Part shown: positions 55,507-64,000 of the stretch, piece after piece
Layout of the letters: each line of letters starts with the position of its first letter
Position numbering within the stretch: the first letter of the stretch is position 1
Source: Rubripirellula sp.
GTDB taxonomy: Bacteria > Planctomycetota > Planctomycetia > Pirellulales > Pirellulaceae
Direction: 5' to 3'
DNA: 64,000 bases
NCBI GenBank assembly: GCA_028823035.1
Contig: JAPKCI010000004.1
Span: 18,125-82,124 of the forward strand
Program-made: the position numbers and the translations under genes
The notes under the pieces: model-generated
What the model was told of the DNA's origin: nothing
What the model saw: only the letters and a program-made list of their open reading frames with translations
Databases searched by the model: none

Positions 55507-57842
55507 TGTCCCAATCGCCAATTTCCCGCGTTCTGATAGAGCGAAACGATATCGGAGCCCATGCCAACCAATTCTCGACGGTAGGCGTACGACTCCACCA
55601 TTTGCCAAAGAGGCAAGACCGGAAGCTCGTGATGGGCAATGGAGTGCAGGTCGAGCAAACGATCCCGCACCTCTCGCCAATTCTTGGCTTTTTCAAGTTG
55701 CCGCAACCCGAGTCCAACAAGTTGATCCTGGCTGCCTGCCAAACCTTCCGGCCCCAACACGCGCCGCGCATCGATGATCGGTTCCCAGACGGCAGCGGAC
55801 ACGTATACGATATCTGCAATATTTTCGTTGGGCTCTGGAAAAGTCCGGCCAACAGGAAGCTCAACCAACTCAATTTCCAACCCCAGCAGCTTCCATTGAG
55901 TGCTGATTGCCTCACAGGCAACACGTGACAGATTGTCCGGCGGAAAAGCCAAACGAATCGGCGTCAATTTTGGCATCTCATGTTTTTTTCGTTGAGCAAT
56001 CGACTTCATCTGATTGGCATTCATGGCCAACAGGAGCTTAGCCAGAGGAGGTTCGTAAGGCCGTGGGTCTAGCTTGTGATTGTAGGCATATCCCAGCGGA
56101 TCATTCAGCTCGATCCCGGCTGGGAATGGGCCTGAAAGCACGCGGCAACCTTCAAATTCGAGACCTTCCAGCAGTTCCCCTTTGAGAATGTCTTCTCGAT
56201 TGATTCCGTACAAAAGCGCGCGTCGGAAGGTTCGTTCAGCAAGGAACGGATGATCCGAGCAGGGAACCAACATGTGCACCGTAGGCAAGGGATAATTCGC
56301 GACTTTGATCGCCTTGCTGCGTTGTAGTCGCACAGCGTCAGCGGGAAACAGTTGATCCAGGACATCAACTTCACCCTGAAGCAACAGATTCACCGCATCA
56401 GCAGCCGATCTGCATCGAACCTCAACAATTTCGCGAGGTTGTGTTTCAGTCTTCGGTTTCCCGGACAGCACATAACGCACTTCATTATCGGTGGCCTCCT
56501 GACGCAGGTAATCGCCTGTGGGAGAAAGTGGCTTGCCCCCAAACCAGCTACCATCCACCGGAATTTGCAACAAGCAGGTTGGCAACACATTCGGTCGCCG
56601 TAAATTGAACGTGACTTGTTTGGGTCCTACCAAACCAATCGAGTCCACAACTGCTGCCCACGGCGAAAAATAGTCCTGCGAATTCGGCTGCGCTCTATCG
56701 GCCATGATGTCAGCTAGAAAATGGCCGCTGACCTTGTCCAACGGTGGCTTCAAAGTCTCGGTCTCTAACAATAATTCAAAATGCATTCGATCGGGGCTCA
56801 TTTCGACTTTACCAAAGATGAAGTCATACTCACCGCCCTCAGGCCCCGCACCCTCCATTTCAAACAGAGTTCGGTACAACAACCGTCCAGAACGCCGAGC
56901 GCCCCAATTATCCAACCGCGTCGGGTCGAGCACCGTCGCAGTTTGAAGCACTCCGACATTGATCAGTGGGTAAATCGTATCAATCTGCCTGATCAGTTCC
57001 CTGCCACCCGAGATATCCGGTTTCAGATACACGCTTTCCCGCGAAAGTTTGCGTGCTGAGCGGTAGTCTTTGGCAGCAAGTGCCGCCTTCGCTTGTTCCT
57101 GTTTGACGGTCGCCATTCTCAGGAACTCCTGATTCCATTTAGCGATCGACGCAAGATTTTCATTCACATAATCTTTTTGCAAACGCGCCAGCATCTTCTG
57201 AGCCAGATCAAGCTCACGACCATCCATCAGCTGTTGCAACAACTGATCAGTCGTATTGTCAATTGCAGCCAAGACATCCGATCTCTTGTACTCCGGCGCA
57301 TAGCGTCGCAACTCCTCAAGCATCGCCAAGGTCGGTGCTAACTCCTTCCGCTTGGCACGTGCGATGGCATCTTTCCAGAGGAATTCACTCCTGAGATCAC
57401 GCAGGCCCGAACGATTTGGGTAATCCCGAATCAGAACAGACAGGAAGGGGTAAGCACCTTTGAAATCACCCCGCTCAATCCGCTCCTTGGTCTCACGCTC
57501 AAGCCTCTTCTCCCAAAAATCGATATTCTCGATATCCGACCATCTGGCAGTGAAATCTTTGCCCTCGATCCCCACAACATTCAATTTAAACGACCCGCTT
57601 CGGTCGGTTGGCATGACACGCCCTGGCAACTCTAACAACCGGACTTTGGCCCAACCACCACCTGCTTTCTGTGTGAGATACAACAGATCGTGAGAGTCTT
57701 CCTGAAGCAACTCCAGTCCTGGATCTCCTGGCTTGCCCTGTTGCGCATAATTGGCCAACTGCCCGTTGACCGGCAAAGCGCAGGGCCATGCTGTCAACCA
57801 AATGGCAAACAGACAAAGCGATATTGTGGATTGGGTTCTCAT
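55503..57842 (-). CDS. Family 5 solute-binding protein with helical N-terminal extension
   Basis: A 779-aa exported protein. A signal peptide (to about residue 27) is followed by about 270 residues of mainly helical, TPR-like sequence (ERIERGDFKGAYPFLSVLIR and EQAKAALAAKDYRSARKLSR). Then comes a family 5 extracellular solute-binding domain (peptide/nickel binding type): TATVLDPTRLDNWGARRSGR, VDVLDQLFPADAVRLQRSKA, RTFRRALLYGINREDILKG and SQDQLVGLGLRQLEKAKNW. In ordinary transporters such a protein feeds an ABC permease; none is present here. It overlaps the next gene by ATGA and follows the propeller gene by 40 bp. Confidence 0.82.
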   Translation of the reverse strand: MRTQSTISLCLFAIWLTAWPCALPVNGQLANYAQQGKPGDPGLELLQEDSHDLLYLTQKAGGGWAKVRLLELPGRVMPTDRSGSFKLNVVGIEGKDFTARWSDIENIDFWEKRLERETKERIERGDFKGAYPFLSVLIRDYPNRSGLRDLRSEFLWKDAIARAKRKELAPTLAMLEELRRYAPEYKRSDVLAAIDNTTDQLLQQLMDGRELDLAQKMLARLQKDYVNENLASIAKWNQEFLRMATVKQEQAKAALAAKDYRSARKLSRESVYLKPDISGGRELIRQIDTIYPLINVGVLQTATVLDPTRLDNWGARRSGRLLYRTLFEMEGAGPEGGEYDFIFGKVEMSPDRMHFELLLETETLKPPLDKVSGHFLADIMADRAQPNSQDYFSPWAAVVDSIGLVGPKQVTFNLRRPNVLPTCLLQIPVDGSWFGGKPLSPTGDYLRQEATDNEVRYVLSGKPKTETQPREIVEVRCRSAADAVNLLLQGEVDVLDQLFPADAVRLQRSKAIKVANYPLPTVHMLVPCSDHPFLAERTFRRALLYGINREDILKGELLEGLEFEGCRVLSGPFPAGIELNDPLGYAYNHKLDPRPYEPPLAKLLLAMNANQMKSIAQRKKHEMPKLTPIRLAFPPDNLSRVACEAISTQWKLLGLEIELVELPVGRTFPEPNENIADIVYVSAAVWEPIIDARRVLGPEGLAGSQDQLVGLGLRQLEKAKNWREVRDRLLDLHSIAHHELPVLPLWQMVESYAYRRELVGMGSDIVSLYQNAGNWRLGQ

Positions 57843-57882
57843 GAGAAAATCAGACTACATGAATTGAGAAGAATGGAATCTA

Positions 57883-60800
57883 TCAATTGCTTGGGACTGG
57901 AGTCCTGTAAACAACGCCCTCGCTGCCGGGCACCATTAGTATGTTGTCAATCAGCAGGGGCGTCGCGGAAATCGGTTGGCCCAAATCAGCCTGACCCAAG
58001 ACGGTTCCTGAACCAGTGTCAATGGCAACGATCCAACCAGACTTGCCTGCAAGGACTACCTGGCCTTCGTACATGATTGGTTTTCCAATCGGAGGTCCTG
58101 CCGGAAGCTCCACTTGGAACAGCTCTTTCCCATCGGCGTCGATACCCCGCAATTTTGAATCATCTGTCTGATACAGGCAAAGATCGCCCACGGAGATGGG
58201 GCCCCACACGACTCGTCCATCAAGAAGTGTCTTGAACTTTGGTTTCAAGCTGATCATTTCAAAACCAACGACGAAATCCGCGGCCGGGCCGGCCGTGGTA
58301 CCAATGACAGTGTCCCCCAACCCTGCGATCGTCCCTAGCAGATCAAACTCCAAATCAGTTGAGGCGAGTTCGCGGATTTGTTCCCCGACACGAAGTCTGT
58401 ACATCTTCTTGCGACTGTCGGCCAAGATCACCTGATCAGGGTCGTCCGTTAGCGTGATTGCATTAGTCCAAACAACTTCTTTGGCTGGATCACTTGCTGG
58501 CTGAAAAGGCGTGCCGATGCTGGCCCCGGTACGCCAGTCCACCAAGACTGCTCTACCATTACTGAGCGGCAGGAACAGGCCACCTCCGGAAACTACTCCA
58601 CCGTTCTTGGGCCTGCCAGCTGAAAAACTCATTGTCAGCTGTCGCAACTTTCCGTTTTCCCGTTGTGGCTCGTAAACGATGATGGACTGATGATCCACCT
58701 GATTCAGCATCAGGCTTCGAGTGTCGTCGATCGCAATCGGATTTTCGAACCGGATTGCTACTGCTTTCTCACCGGGATTTTCGATCGGCCCAGTCGTCGA
58801 CCCTGAATTTTGTGCTTCCTCATCAATGGCAAATAACGCAGCCTGAGTTGTAACGCTCTGCAGGGCGTTACTTCCTGGCGGCATACTCAACATTGCAACA
58901 GGAACGCCCACATCGGTCCGCCAAATTTCATCTCCAGTCTTCGGGTCTGCCGCAGTGACTCGGATGGCAGAAGTACCCCTTAGAACCCTGGCGTAAACCA
59001 GCGCATCATCGGCCGAGTAAGGCTTTCCTATAAACGTGTCCAGTTCGTGCTTGCTCCAATCCCGAATCACACGGCCCGTATTGATCTGCAACTCGTAACG
59101 GCCAATTCTTGTACCGGTAATCCACATCTGGCTGCGTCCAACTGCCATTTCCGTCGAAGTCGGTTGCTCATAGAAAGCCGGCAGTTTGGCCGCCTCAGTG
59201 ACCTGATCTCTCTCTGCAGTCGGTTCAATATCATAAACGACAACCTCACCGCGGTCAGTCAACACGATCAGTCTGCGACCCTGAATAATCGGTGGAACCC
59301 TGACATTTCCAGTCAATCGAAAACTCTGTGTTTGCTTGAGATCCCCACCAGTCTCATCAACACGCAGGACTCTCATATTGGCATATTCGCTTCCCTGATT
59401 CACGATAACAAAGACATGCCCAAGCAACGGAATGGGCGCGACACTGATCGTTCCCGGTTCATGGCCCACATAATGACTTTCCAAACAGGACCCGTCTCGA
59501 GTATTCACCAGATAAAGATTGCTGTGGTTTCCTGCGACATAAGCACGATTGGCACGATCATCGATTCCTGGTCCCACCTCAAGTGATTGGGGGATCTGTG
59601 CAACCCACTTACTGTCACCGGTTTCCACATCCAAACAGATCAGACGTCCCGACTCAGTGGACACATAGATCTCATTTCCGCTGCTTACTGGTTGGCCGAA
59701 TGGTTCATCGATCTGTGCCCGCCAGATCACTTTTCCATCAGTTTCACTGCACCGGAACACCTCCAGCGATGCCGACTCACTGAGCAGAACACCCTCCTCT
59801 AAACGCAGTGGTGGAAGATCTTTGGAGTAACCCACGAACTTGCGCCACCGCAACTTTCCATTTTCACCATCGAAAGCGAGAATCGAACCACCAGCGCGAA
59901 AATACAAGGTGACTCCACGAAGCTCTGGCGCGACACCTCCCACTAAAGTGGTCAGCAGAATAGATTCAAGGGCATCGCCCTCCGGGGGAGCATCAACGGT
60001 TTCCGGTAAATTCGCGGACGGCTCAACCAGACGCTGCTGGATACCACTGGCCTCAAGGATCAGCTTGACGAGCCGTTCATTATCTCGCAGATCCGGGAAA
60101 TCCCGCAGCAGAACTGTCCGCGTGTCGTACGCCTGTTTGGTGTCCTCCTCAGCCAGCGAGGCAATCATCGAAGCTTCCGCTTTATCGAGGTTGATGTTGC
60201 GGTTGATATCTCGTTCGACGCGTGCACGGTCTTCTTCGACCGCCATTATCTGGGACTCCAGCGAGGTTTTCACCGAGGCTGGCATGTAGATCGGATTTTC
60301 CATCAACAAACGTTGCTCGTCGAGCTTCGCGAGTAACTCCTGTTTCTTCGGTGTCTCTTTTGCTCGTCCGGCCGCAGATGCCACATTGCTGGCGATGCTC
60401 ACCAGCAGCGCGGCCAAATTGCCACGTTCCTCGTTCATCCCCTCCTCTTCAGCAATCAGAGGCAGTTTTTCCTTCGCCAGATCGACGGCTTGCCCAGGCT
60501 GCTGCTTGAATTCCGCTGCCTTGTACAACTCAGTCATTGTGACGCGGGTCCGCGACAAGGACGAGTATTGGTGCTCGTCACCAAACAGATCCAAGAACCT
60601 CACGTACATGTCCTGAGACTTGCTGTAGCTCTGATTGTCGTAATGTTCATTGGCTTGTGCGATAAATTCATCCGCATTTTCGCGTGAAAGAATCAACCAG
60701 ATCCCAACCCCTGTCAGGATCAACAGCATGATAATCGCGATGTAACCGTAGATTTTGAAAGAGTCCCAAACAGTTTTTGGCTGCTCTGGTTTTTTCCTAG

Positions 60801-61233
60801 CAGATTGGGGCCTCTCTTTCGGCGTATCGTCCATCATATCAGCAACCACCGCCTCAACCTCGACGGGCACCGCTTCCACTACAACAGGATCTGCTTCGAA
60901 CTCTGATGCTGCAAAGACTTCCGCTGACTCCATTTCCTCCACCGGCGTGGCCTCTTCCACCACGATCTCACCCCCCTCCGCAAATCCAGCTGTCAGATCG
61001 GAATCTTCGGATTTGGCAGCGGTTGTCTCGTCATATTCCCCGCTGCGTAATTCGCCAATCAGCTTGGTCGCTTGAAAATGCGTCAACTGACCATTGTCGA
61101 CCAACAGCTTCGCTACCGCTTCAGGTGTGATACGGGTGCCACTTTGTTCCAGTTGTTCGCGCAGAGCTTCGATGATCTCCTGGTCAAGTAATCCCAGTCG
61201 CTCCAAGCGGTCGATCAATTCGTTTGCAAGCAT
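57883..61233 (-). CDS. Membrane-anchored PQQ-like beta-propeller protein
   Basis: A 1116-aa protein. Residues 1-65 form a helical domain (ELIDRLERLGLLDQEIIEAL with LLVDNGQLTHFQATKLI) that is frequent at the N-terminus of planctomycete kinases and envelope proteins. An acidic linker follows, then one membrane helix at about 150-172 (YGYIAIIMLLILTGVGIWLI), a TPR-like part, and from about 420 a PQQ-like propeller with repeats such as LYFRAGGSILAFDGENGKLR, EIYVSTESGRLICLDVETGD and GWIVAIDTGSGTVLG. Such propellers usually act as interaction platforms (compare BamB). It is the fourth gene of the ExbB/ExbD operon. Confidence 0.82.
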   Translation of the reverse strand: MLANELIDRLERLGLLDQEIIEALREQLEQSGTRITPEAVAKLLVDNGQLTHFQATKLIGELRSGEYDETTAAKSEDSDLTAGFAEGGEIVVEEATPVEEMESAEVFAASEFEADPVVVEAVPVEVEAVVADMMDDTPKERPQSARKKPEQPKTVWDSFKIYGYIAIIMLLILTGVGIWLILSRENADEFIAQANEHYDNQSYSKSQDMYVRFLDLFGDEHQYSSLSRTRVTMTELYKAAEFKQQPGQAVDLAKEKLPLIAEEEGMNEERGNLAALLVSIASNVASAAGRAKETPKKQELLAKLDEQRLLMENPIYMPASVKTSLESQIMAVEEDRARVERDINRNINLDKAEASMIASLAEEDTKQAYDTRTVLLRDFPDLRDNERLVKLILEASGIQQRLVEPSANLPETVDAPPEGDALESILLTTLVGGVAPELRGVTLYFRAGGSILAFDGENGKLRWRKFVGYSKDLPPLRLEEGVLLSESASLEVFRCSETDGKVIWRAQIDEPFGQPVSSGNEIYVSTESGRLICLDVETGDSKWVAQIPQSLEVGPGIDDRANRAYVAGNHSNLYLVNTRDGSCLESHYVGHEPGTISVAPIPLLGHVFVIVNQGSEYANMRVLRVDETGGDLKQTQSFRLTGNVRVPPIIQGRRLIVLTDRGEVVVYDIEPTAERDQVTEAAKLPAFYEQPTSTEMAVGRSQMWITGTRIGRYELQINTGRVIRDWSKHELDTFIGKPYSADDALVYARVLRGTSAIRVTAADPKTGDEIWRTDVGVPVAMLSMPPGSNALQSVTTQAALFAIDEEAQNSGSTTGPIENPGEKAVAIRFENPIAIDDTRSLMLNQVDHQSIIVYEPQRENGKLRQLTMSFSAGRPKNGGVVSGGGLFLPLSNGRAVLVDWRTGASIGTPFQPASDPAKEVVWTNAITLTDDPDQVILADSRKKMYRLRVGEQIRELASTDLEFDLLGTIAGLGDTVIGTTAGPAADFVVGFEMISLKPKFKTLLDGRVVWGPISVGDLCLYQTDDSKLRGIDADGKELFQVELPAGPPIGKPIMYEGQVVLAGKSGWIVAIDTGSGTVLGQADLGQPISATPLLIDNILMVPGSEGVVYRTPVPSN

Positions 61234-61343
61234 GTTTCTTGTCGATTTCTACAGTGAAAAGAGTTCAGTCAATGGGTCAGTCCTGACATGGCGGCCAGAA
61301 CTAGCCACGGGTCAGGTTCTTGAAAATATTGTTCCGTTGGTCA

Positions 61344-62114
61344 TCAATTAAATTCTTCGACTTGCGTGACTTCCAGTTCCGCAAATCCCGCAATCGTACC
61401 GGCATCCATGGCATCGACCAGTGCGTGCAACTTGGCCATCTCATGGACCTTTACTACAAGCCGCATTCCGTCATTGCTAGCGCTCAGCGCTTCCTTCAAA
61501 GCGATGATCAAATTCTGTTTCCCAGGAGTCTCACGCTCCCAGTCCTGGGCGATGACAAGAAAACCGCCGAACTCGTCTACTTCGAGCTCAACCGACTCCA
61601 ACTCGTCATCTTCATCCTCCACCACCGAAGTACTCGGCGCATCTGTCTGTTGACGGGGCATCTCAATCGACTTTTGCAAACTGAAGGCAGCCGTGACCAT
61701 GAAGAAGATCAGCAGCAGGAAAGTCACGTCCACCATAGGTGTCATGTCTATTTCCTCTTCAGCCCGCTTCTTTCGGATCAATACCTCATCGTCAACATCC
61801 TCATCGTCAACATCCTGACTTGGTGCATTGCCTGTCGTTGCGGCGGTCCGCACACCGACCGGCGTAGAGTTTCTGCCAGTTTCTACGGAGCCAACAACAA
61901 TCGGTTCAGCTTCCAAGACCGGCGGAACAACCTCCACGCTCGCTTGATCTGCACTATCAGCTGATAACGCACCGTCTTCACCTTCGCTGCCAATCGGATT
62001 TTCTGGCACGTGAACAGCCGAGTCACAATTAGGGCAACGTATACGACGACCCGCCAACCGATCATTGACGTGATGACTCGCGCCACACTCCAAGCAACTC
62101 ACTTCGATCGACAT
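61344..62114 (-). CDS. ExbD/TolR-like protein with N-terminal zinc ribbon
   Basis: About 256 aa. The first 35 residues hold a zinc ribbon, CLEC at 7-10 and CPNC at 27-30. A disordered acidic linker with a DVDDE repeat follows. The ExbD anchor MTPMVDVTFLLLIFFMVTAA comes next, with the proton-coupling Asp129, and then the periplasmic domain of the ExbD family (about 170-256). The ribbon would face the cytoplasm, where ExbD normally has only a short tail. ATG at 62114 is chosen; the frame to 62273 is not protein-like. It follows exbD by about 170 bp. Confidence 0.87.
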   Translation of the reverse strand: MSIEVSCLECGASHHVNDRLAGRRIRCPNCDSAVHVPENPIGSEGEDGALSADSADQASVEVVPPVLEAEPIVVGSVETGRNSTPVGVRTAATTGNAPSQDVDDEDVDDEVLIRKKRAEEEIDMTPMVDVTFLLLIFFMVTAAFSLQKSIEMPRQQTDAPSTSVVEDEDDELESVELEVDEFGGFLVIAQDWERETPGKQNLIIALKEALSASNDGMRLVVKVHEMAKLHALVDAMDAGTIAGFAELEVTQVEEFN

Positions 62115-62287
62115 GAGAGTCCTGATTCCTGTTCCGTATCCAACACGTTCTCGCCCCACTTTCTCAACTGAAAGATCAGGGACTATTGTCCGTTTTTGTT
62201 CGGCACAACCTACCTGCGCTAAACTGGAATAACGCAACACACGCCATTCCCTCGCTGTTGGTCTCATGACCAACGACTGTTCCTACA

Positions 62288-62776
62288 TCATTGTTCTTTT
62301 ACAGCGATGTAGGTCGAATTCAAATCTTCGAAAGCGTCACCGATGATCTTTTGAATCCGTGTGACCTGTCCCACCTTCACATCTGCATCACCAAACAACA
62401 TCACATGCTGCTTACTCTCGCCCATCGACTTCTCGAGTTCGGTTGTAATGTATTCAATGATTTCCGTCGCTTGAATATCTTCATCTGCAGTGAAGTTAGT
62501 CCCATCCATTCGCGACAAAATGACATCATCACCCGATCCAGGGTTGATGAAGATGACAGCGGAATTTTTGGCTGCGATGGCCAGACCGTTATCGGCCTCC
62601 GGAATAGTCCCGATTTTCGTCGGGTCCATCGTTGAGCAGACGATGAAGAAGATCAACAACAGAAACGTGATGTCGATCATCGGAGTGATGTCCATCTCGT
62701 CGTCTTCGCGTTTCTTTCGAGGAAGTACAAAGTCCTCCTCGTCTTCTTCAATCATCGAATCTGTATGGTTACTCAT
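62288..62776 (-). CDS. ExbD/TolR family protein
   Basis: 162 aa. A short acidic cytoplasmic tail and basic KKRE are followed by the anchor MDITPMIDITFLLLIFFIV with Asp35, the conserved proton-coupling residue. A periplasmic domain ends QVTRIQKIIGDAFEDLNSTY. It is the canonical partner of the ExbB upstream (about 100 bp away), forming an ion-driven motor in the inner membrane. A second, zinc-ribbon ExbD follows. Confidence 0.93.
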   Translation of the reverse strand: MSNHTDSMIEEDEEDFVLPRKKREDDEMDITPMIDITFLLLIFFIVCSTMDPTKIGTIPEADNGLAIAAKNSAVIFINPGSGDDVILSRMDGTNFTADEDIQATEIIEYITTELEKSMGESKQHVMLFGDADVKVGQVTRIQKIIGDAFEDLNSTYIAVKEQ

Positions 62777-62877
62777 CTTTCAGTCAACTTCGGGGATCGC
62801 AAGTTCTCAATCCGGCACTTCATGCGTCAGACACAGCCTGACCGGAAACTCATCGTTGCATTAGTCGCAGTGTCAAT

Positions 62878-63588
62878 TCACTCAACCCGCGACTGCGAAG
62901 TCGCGGGGTTAACCGTCGACGCAGCAGATCCCCCACGCGTTGAGGAATACTTGTTCAGCGATTCCCGGTAAACCGTCATGAAACGAACCAGCCCGGCACC
63001 CACCAGATCTTCCATTTTCGCGATTCGGATATTCACGTTGGCAACCAGAATCATTAGCGGGATTGCAATCGCCAAACCACAGGCAGTGGTTCGAAGAGCA
63101 ATGTTGATGTCCGCAGCCAAGGCAGATGGCTCGACGGATTCAGAAGTAGCGAGTGTTTCAAACGCCCCCATCATTCCGAAAACAGTACCGAACAGTCCGA
63201 TCATGGGAGCACTCTTGATCACAGTGCTTACCCAACTGAGTCGATACTCAACGTCGCTCATCACATCACGCTGAAAACGATCCATCACGAAGGTGCGAGC
63301 CTTCTTGTAACCCATCTCACGATGCTCGATTGCCATCCCAACAATTTGGGAAACGGCACGTTTGTCTCCGTCGCAATATTCGGCGATCCCCTCAAAGTCT
63401 CCGCCGCTCAACATTTGCTCGACATCGTCCATGAAGAAATCCTGTTCTTCCTCCGATTTAAAACGCTTTTGGTTGACGCGTGACCAGACGATCACAATAC
63501 AGTAGAGACCCCAGATCGCGACACCGGCGAGGGCACCGTAGGTGGCGTTGGAGATAATGACAAAAAGGGACATGGCAGCAAGTAGCAT
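62878..63588 (-). CDS. MotA/TolQ/ExbB proton channel family protein
   Basis: 236 aa, the size of normal ExbB. One membrane helix near residues 18-36 (GALAGVAIWGLYCIVIVWS), a cytoplasmic loop, then the family core SAPMIGLFGTVFGMMGAF (about 127-143) and the last helix around TACGLAIAIPLMILVANVNI. It is the first gene of the operon and the channel subunit with the two ExbD proteins. ATG at 63588 or at 63573 (MSLFVII) could be the start. No tonB gene follows. Confidence 0.93.
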   Translation of the reverse strand: MLLAAMSLFVIISNATYGALAGVAIWGLYCIVIVWSRVNQKRFKSEEEQDFFMDDVEQMLSGGDFEGIAEYCDGDKRAVSQIVGMAIEHREMGYKKARTFVMDRFQRDVMSDVEYRLSWVSTVIKSAPMIGLFGTVFGMMGAFETLATSESVEPSALAADINIALRTTACGLAIAIPLMILVANVNIRIAKMEDLVGAGLVRFMTVYRESLNKYSSTRGGSAASTVNPATSQSRVE

Positions 63589-64000
63589 CGGCGATCAGAT
63601 CCTTACTTCGTAGCTAGAAATTTAGTTCATTTGACAAGTGGGAGGGCCATCCAAAAAGTGCCCTGTAGGCAATATACAAAATCTTGAGGCATGATCTGCC
63701 TCCCGTTGGTTCTAGTGACATCGAAACAGCGACAAGCACCTCGCAGTCCCAGCAAACCGGGCCTTGCAGCAAACTGCTGTCCGCGGATTGCTGCTAACAG
63801 CATATTCGAGTTGCGTTTTTCCGAGTTGTTTCGATTCGCCTCGCGGCACAATTTTGAACAAATCTCGCCCTCCAAGGGTGGACACGGGAGGCTGAATGGA
63901 TGAATCCTTGCCAAACAGCAATGGATTGGTCGTCTTCATGGGGGTTGGACATGCGGGATTTCGCCCCGTTTGCTGCCCCGTTTGCTGCCCCGTTTGCTGC
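63589..64000. other. Region upstream of exbB, no gene supported
   Basis: About 410 bases to the window edge. Short frames occur on both strands, but none has a convincing start, domain or composition. The exbB operon promoter should lie here; no consensus was clear. Confidence 0.45.
63963..64000. repeat. 12-bp tandem repeat running into the window edge
   Basis: GCCCCGTTTGCT is repeated three times exactly and continues into the edge, so the full array length is unknown. Confidence 0.85.

Noticed and set aside
55503..57842. A normal ABC importer locus
   Set aside because: Only the binding protein is present; no permease or ATPase gene lies in the operon.

Overview
The window reads as a chromosome segment of a planctomycete, most likely a member of the Pirellulales (Rhodopirellula-like). 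The call rests on gene content rather than on any single marker: two copies of the planctomycete pair 'DUF1549/DUF1553 (PSCyt/PSD1) protein + DUF1501 protein', a very long ResB-CcsA fusion for cytochrome c maturation, zinc-ribbon and excisionase-type domains joined to membrane proteins, and many secreted proteins of unknown function. I found no rRNA, tRNA, CRISPR array, integrase or intact insertion sequence.

Layout. 1-5594 (minus): a respiratory assembly operon, reading dihaem cytochrome c lipoprotein, small membrane protein, haem A synthase (ctaA), haem O synthase (ctaB), ABC ATPase, ABC permease, and a membrane-anchored protein cut by the window edge. 6216-11444: a cupredoxin-like protein, purD, and the translation genes rpmE, prfA and prmC. 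11445-12790: accessory debris with a 19-bp tandem repeat and two truncated genes joined at their missing 5' ends. 12892-19924: the first PSD1/DUF1501 pair, an SBF-like transporter and an AsmA-like protein. 20122-27814 (minus): ResB-CcsA fusion, a lipoprotein with duplicated domains, a membrane-tethered HTH protein and a small membrane protein.

28177-32914 (plus) is the most unusual part. It is a three-gene cassette joined by ATGA overlaps: a long-tailed MotA/TolQ/ExbB-type channel protein followed by two different ExbD/TolR-like partners. The two partners share a periplasmic domain, but only one keeps the membrane aspartate expected for proton coupling. 33073-40536: a ROK-family kinase, then a plus-strand run of ECF-type sigma factor, anti-sigma-like protein, periplasmic coiled-coil protein, second PSD1 protein and second DUF1501 protein, closed by a strong terminator. 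40840-53425: a repeat-bearing secreted protein, the nitrogen-regulation pair glnD/glnB, and housekeeping genes (cobalamin adenosyltransferase, Nudix, FMN reductase, nadD, priA, pdxH, yqgE, a cold-shock-domain protein).

53560-63588 (minus) is a second ion-driven motor locus: exbB, exbD, a zinc-ribbon exbD, a membrane-anchored beta-propeller protein, a solute-binding protein with a helical N-terminal extension, and a large secreted protein. The last two overlap by ATGA. No TonB and no ABC permease is present, so the motor probably works with these envelope proteins in a way I cannot assign to a described system. The window therefore carries two separate ExbB/ExbD-type machines, and these are the main leads.
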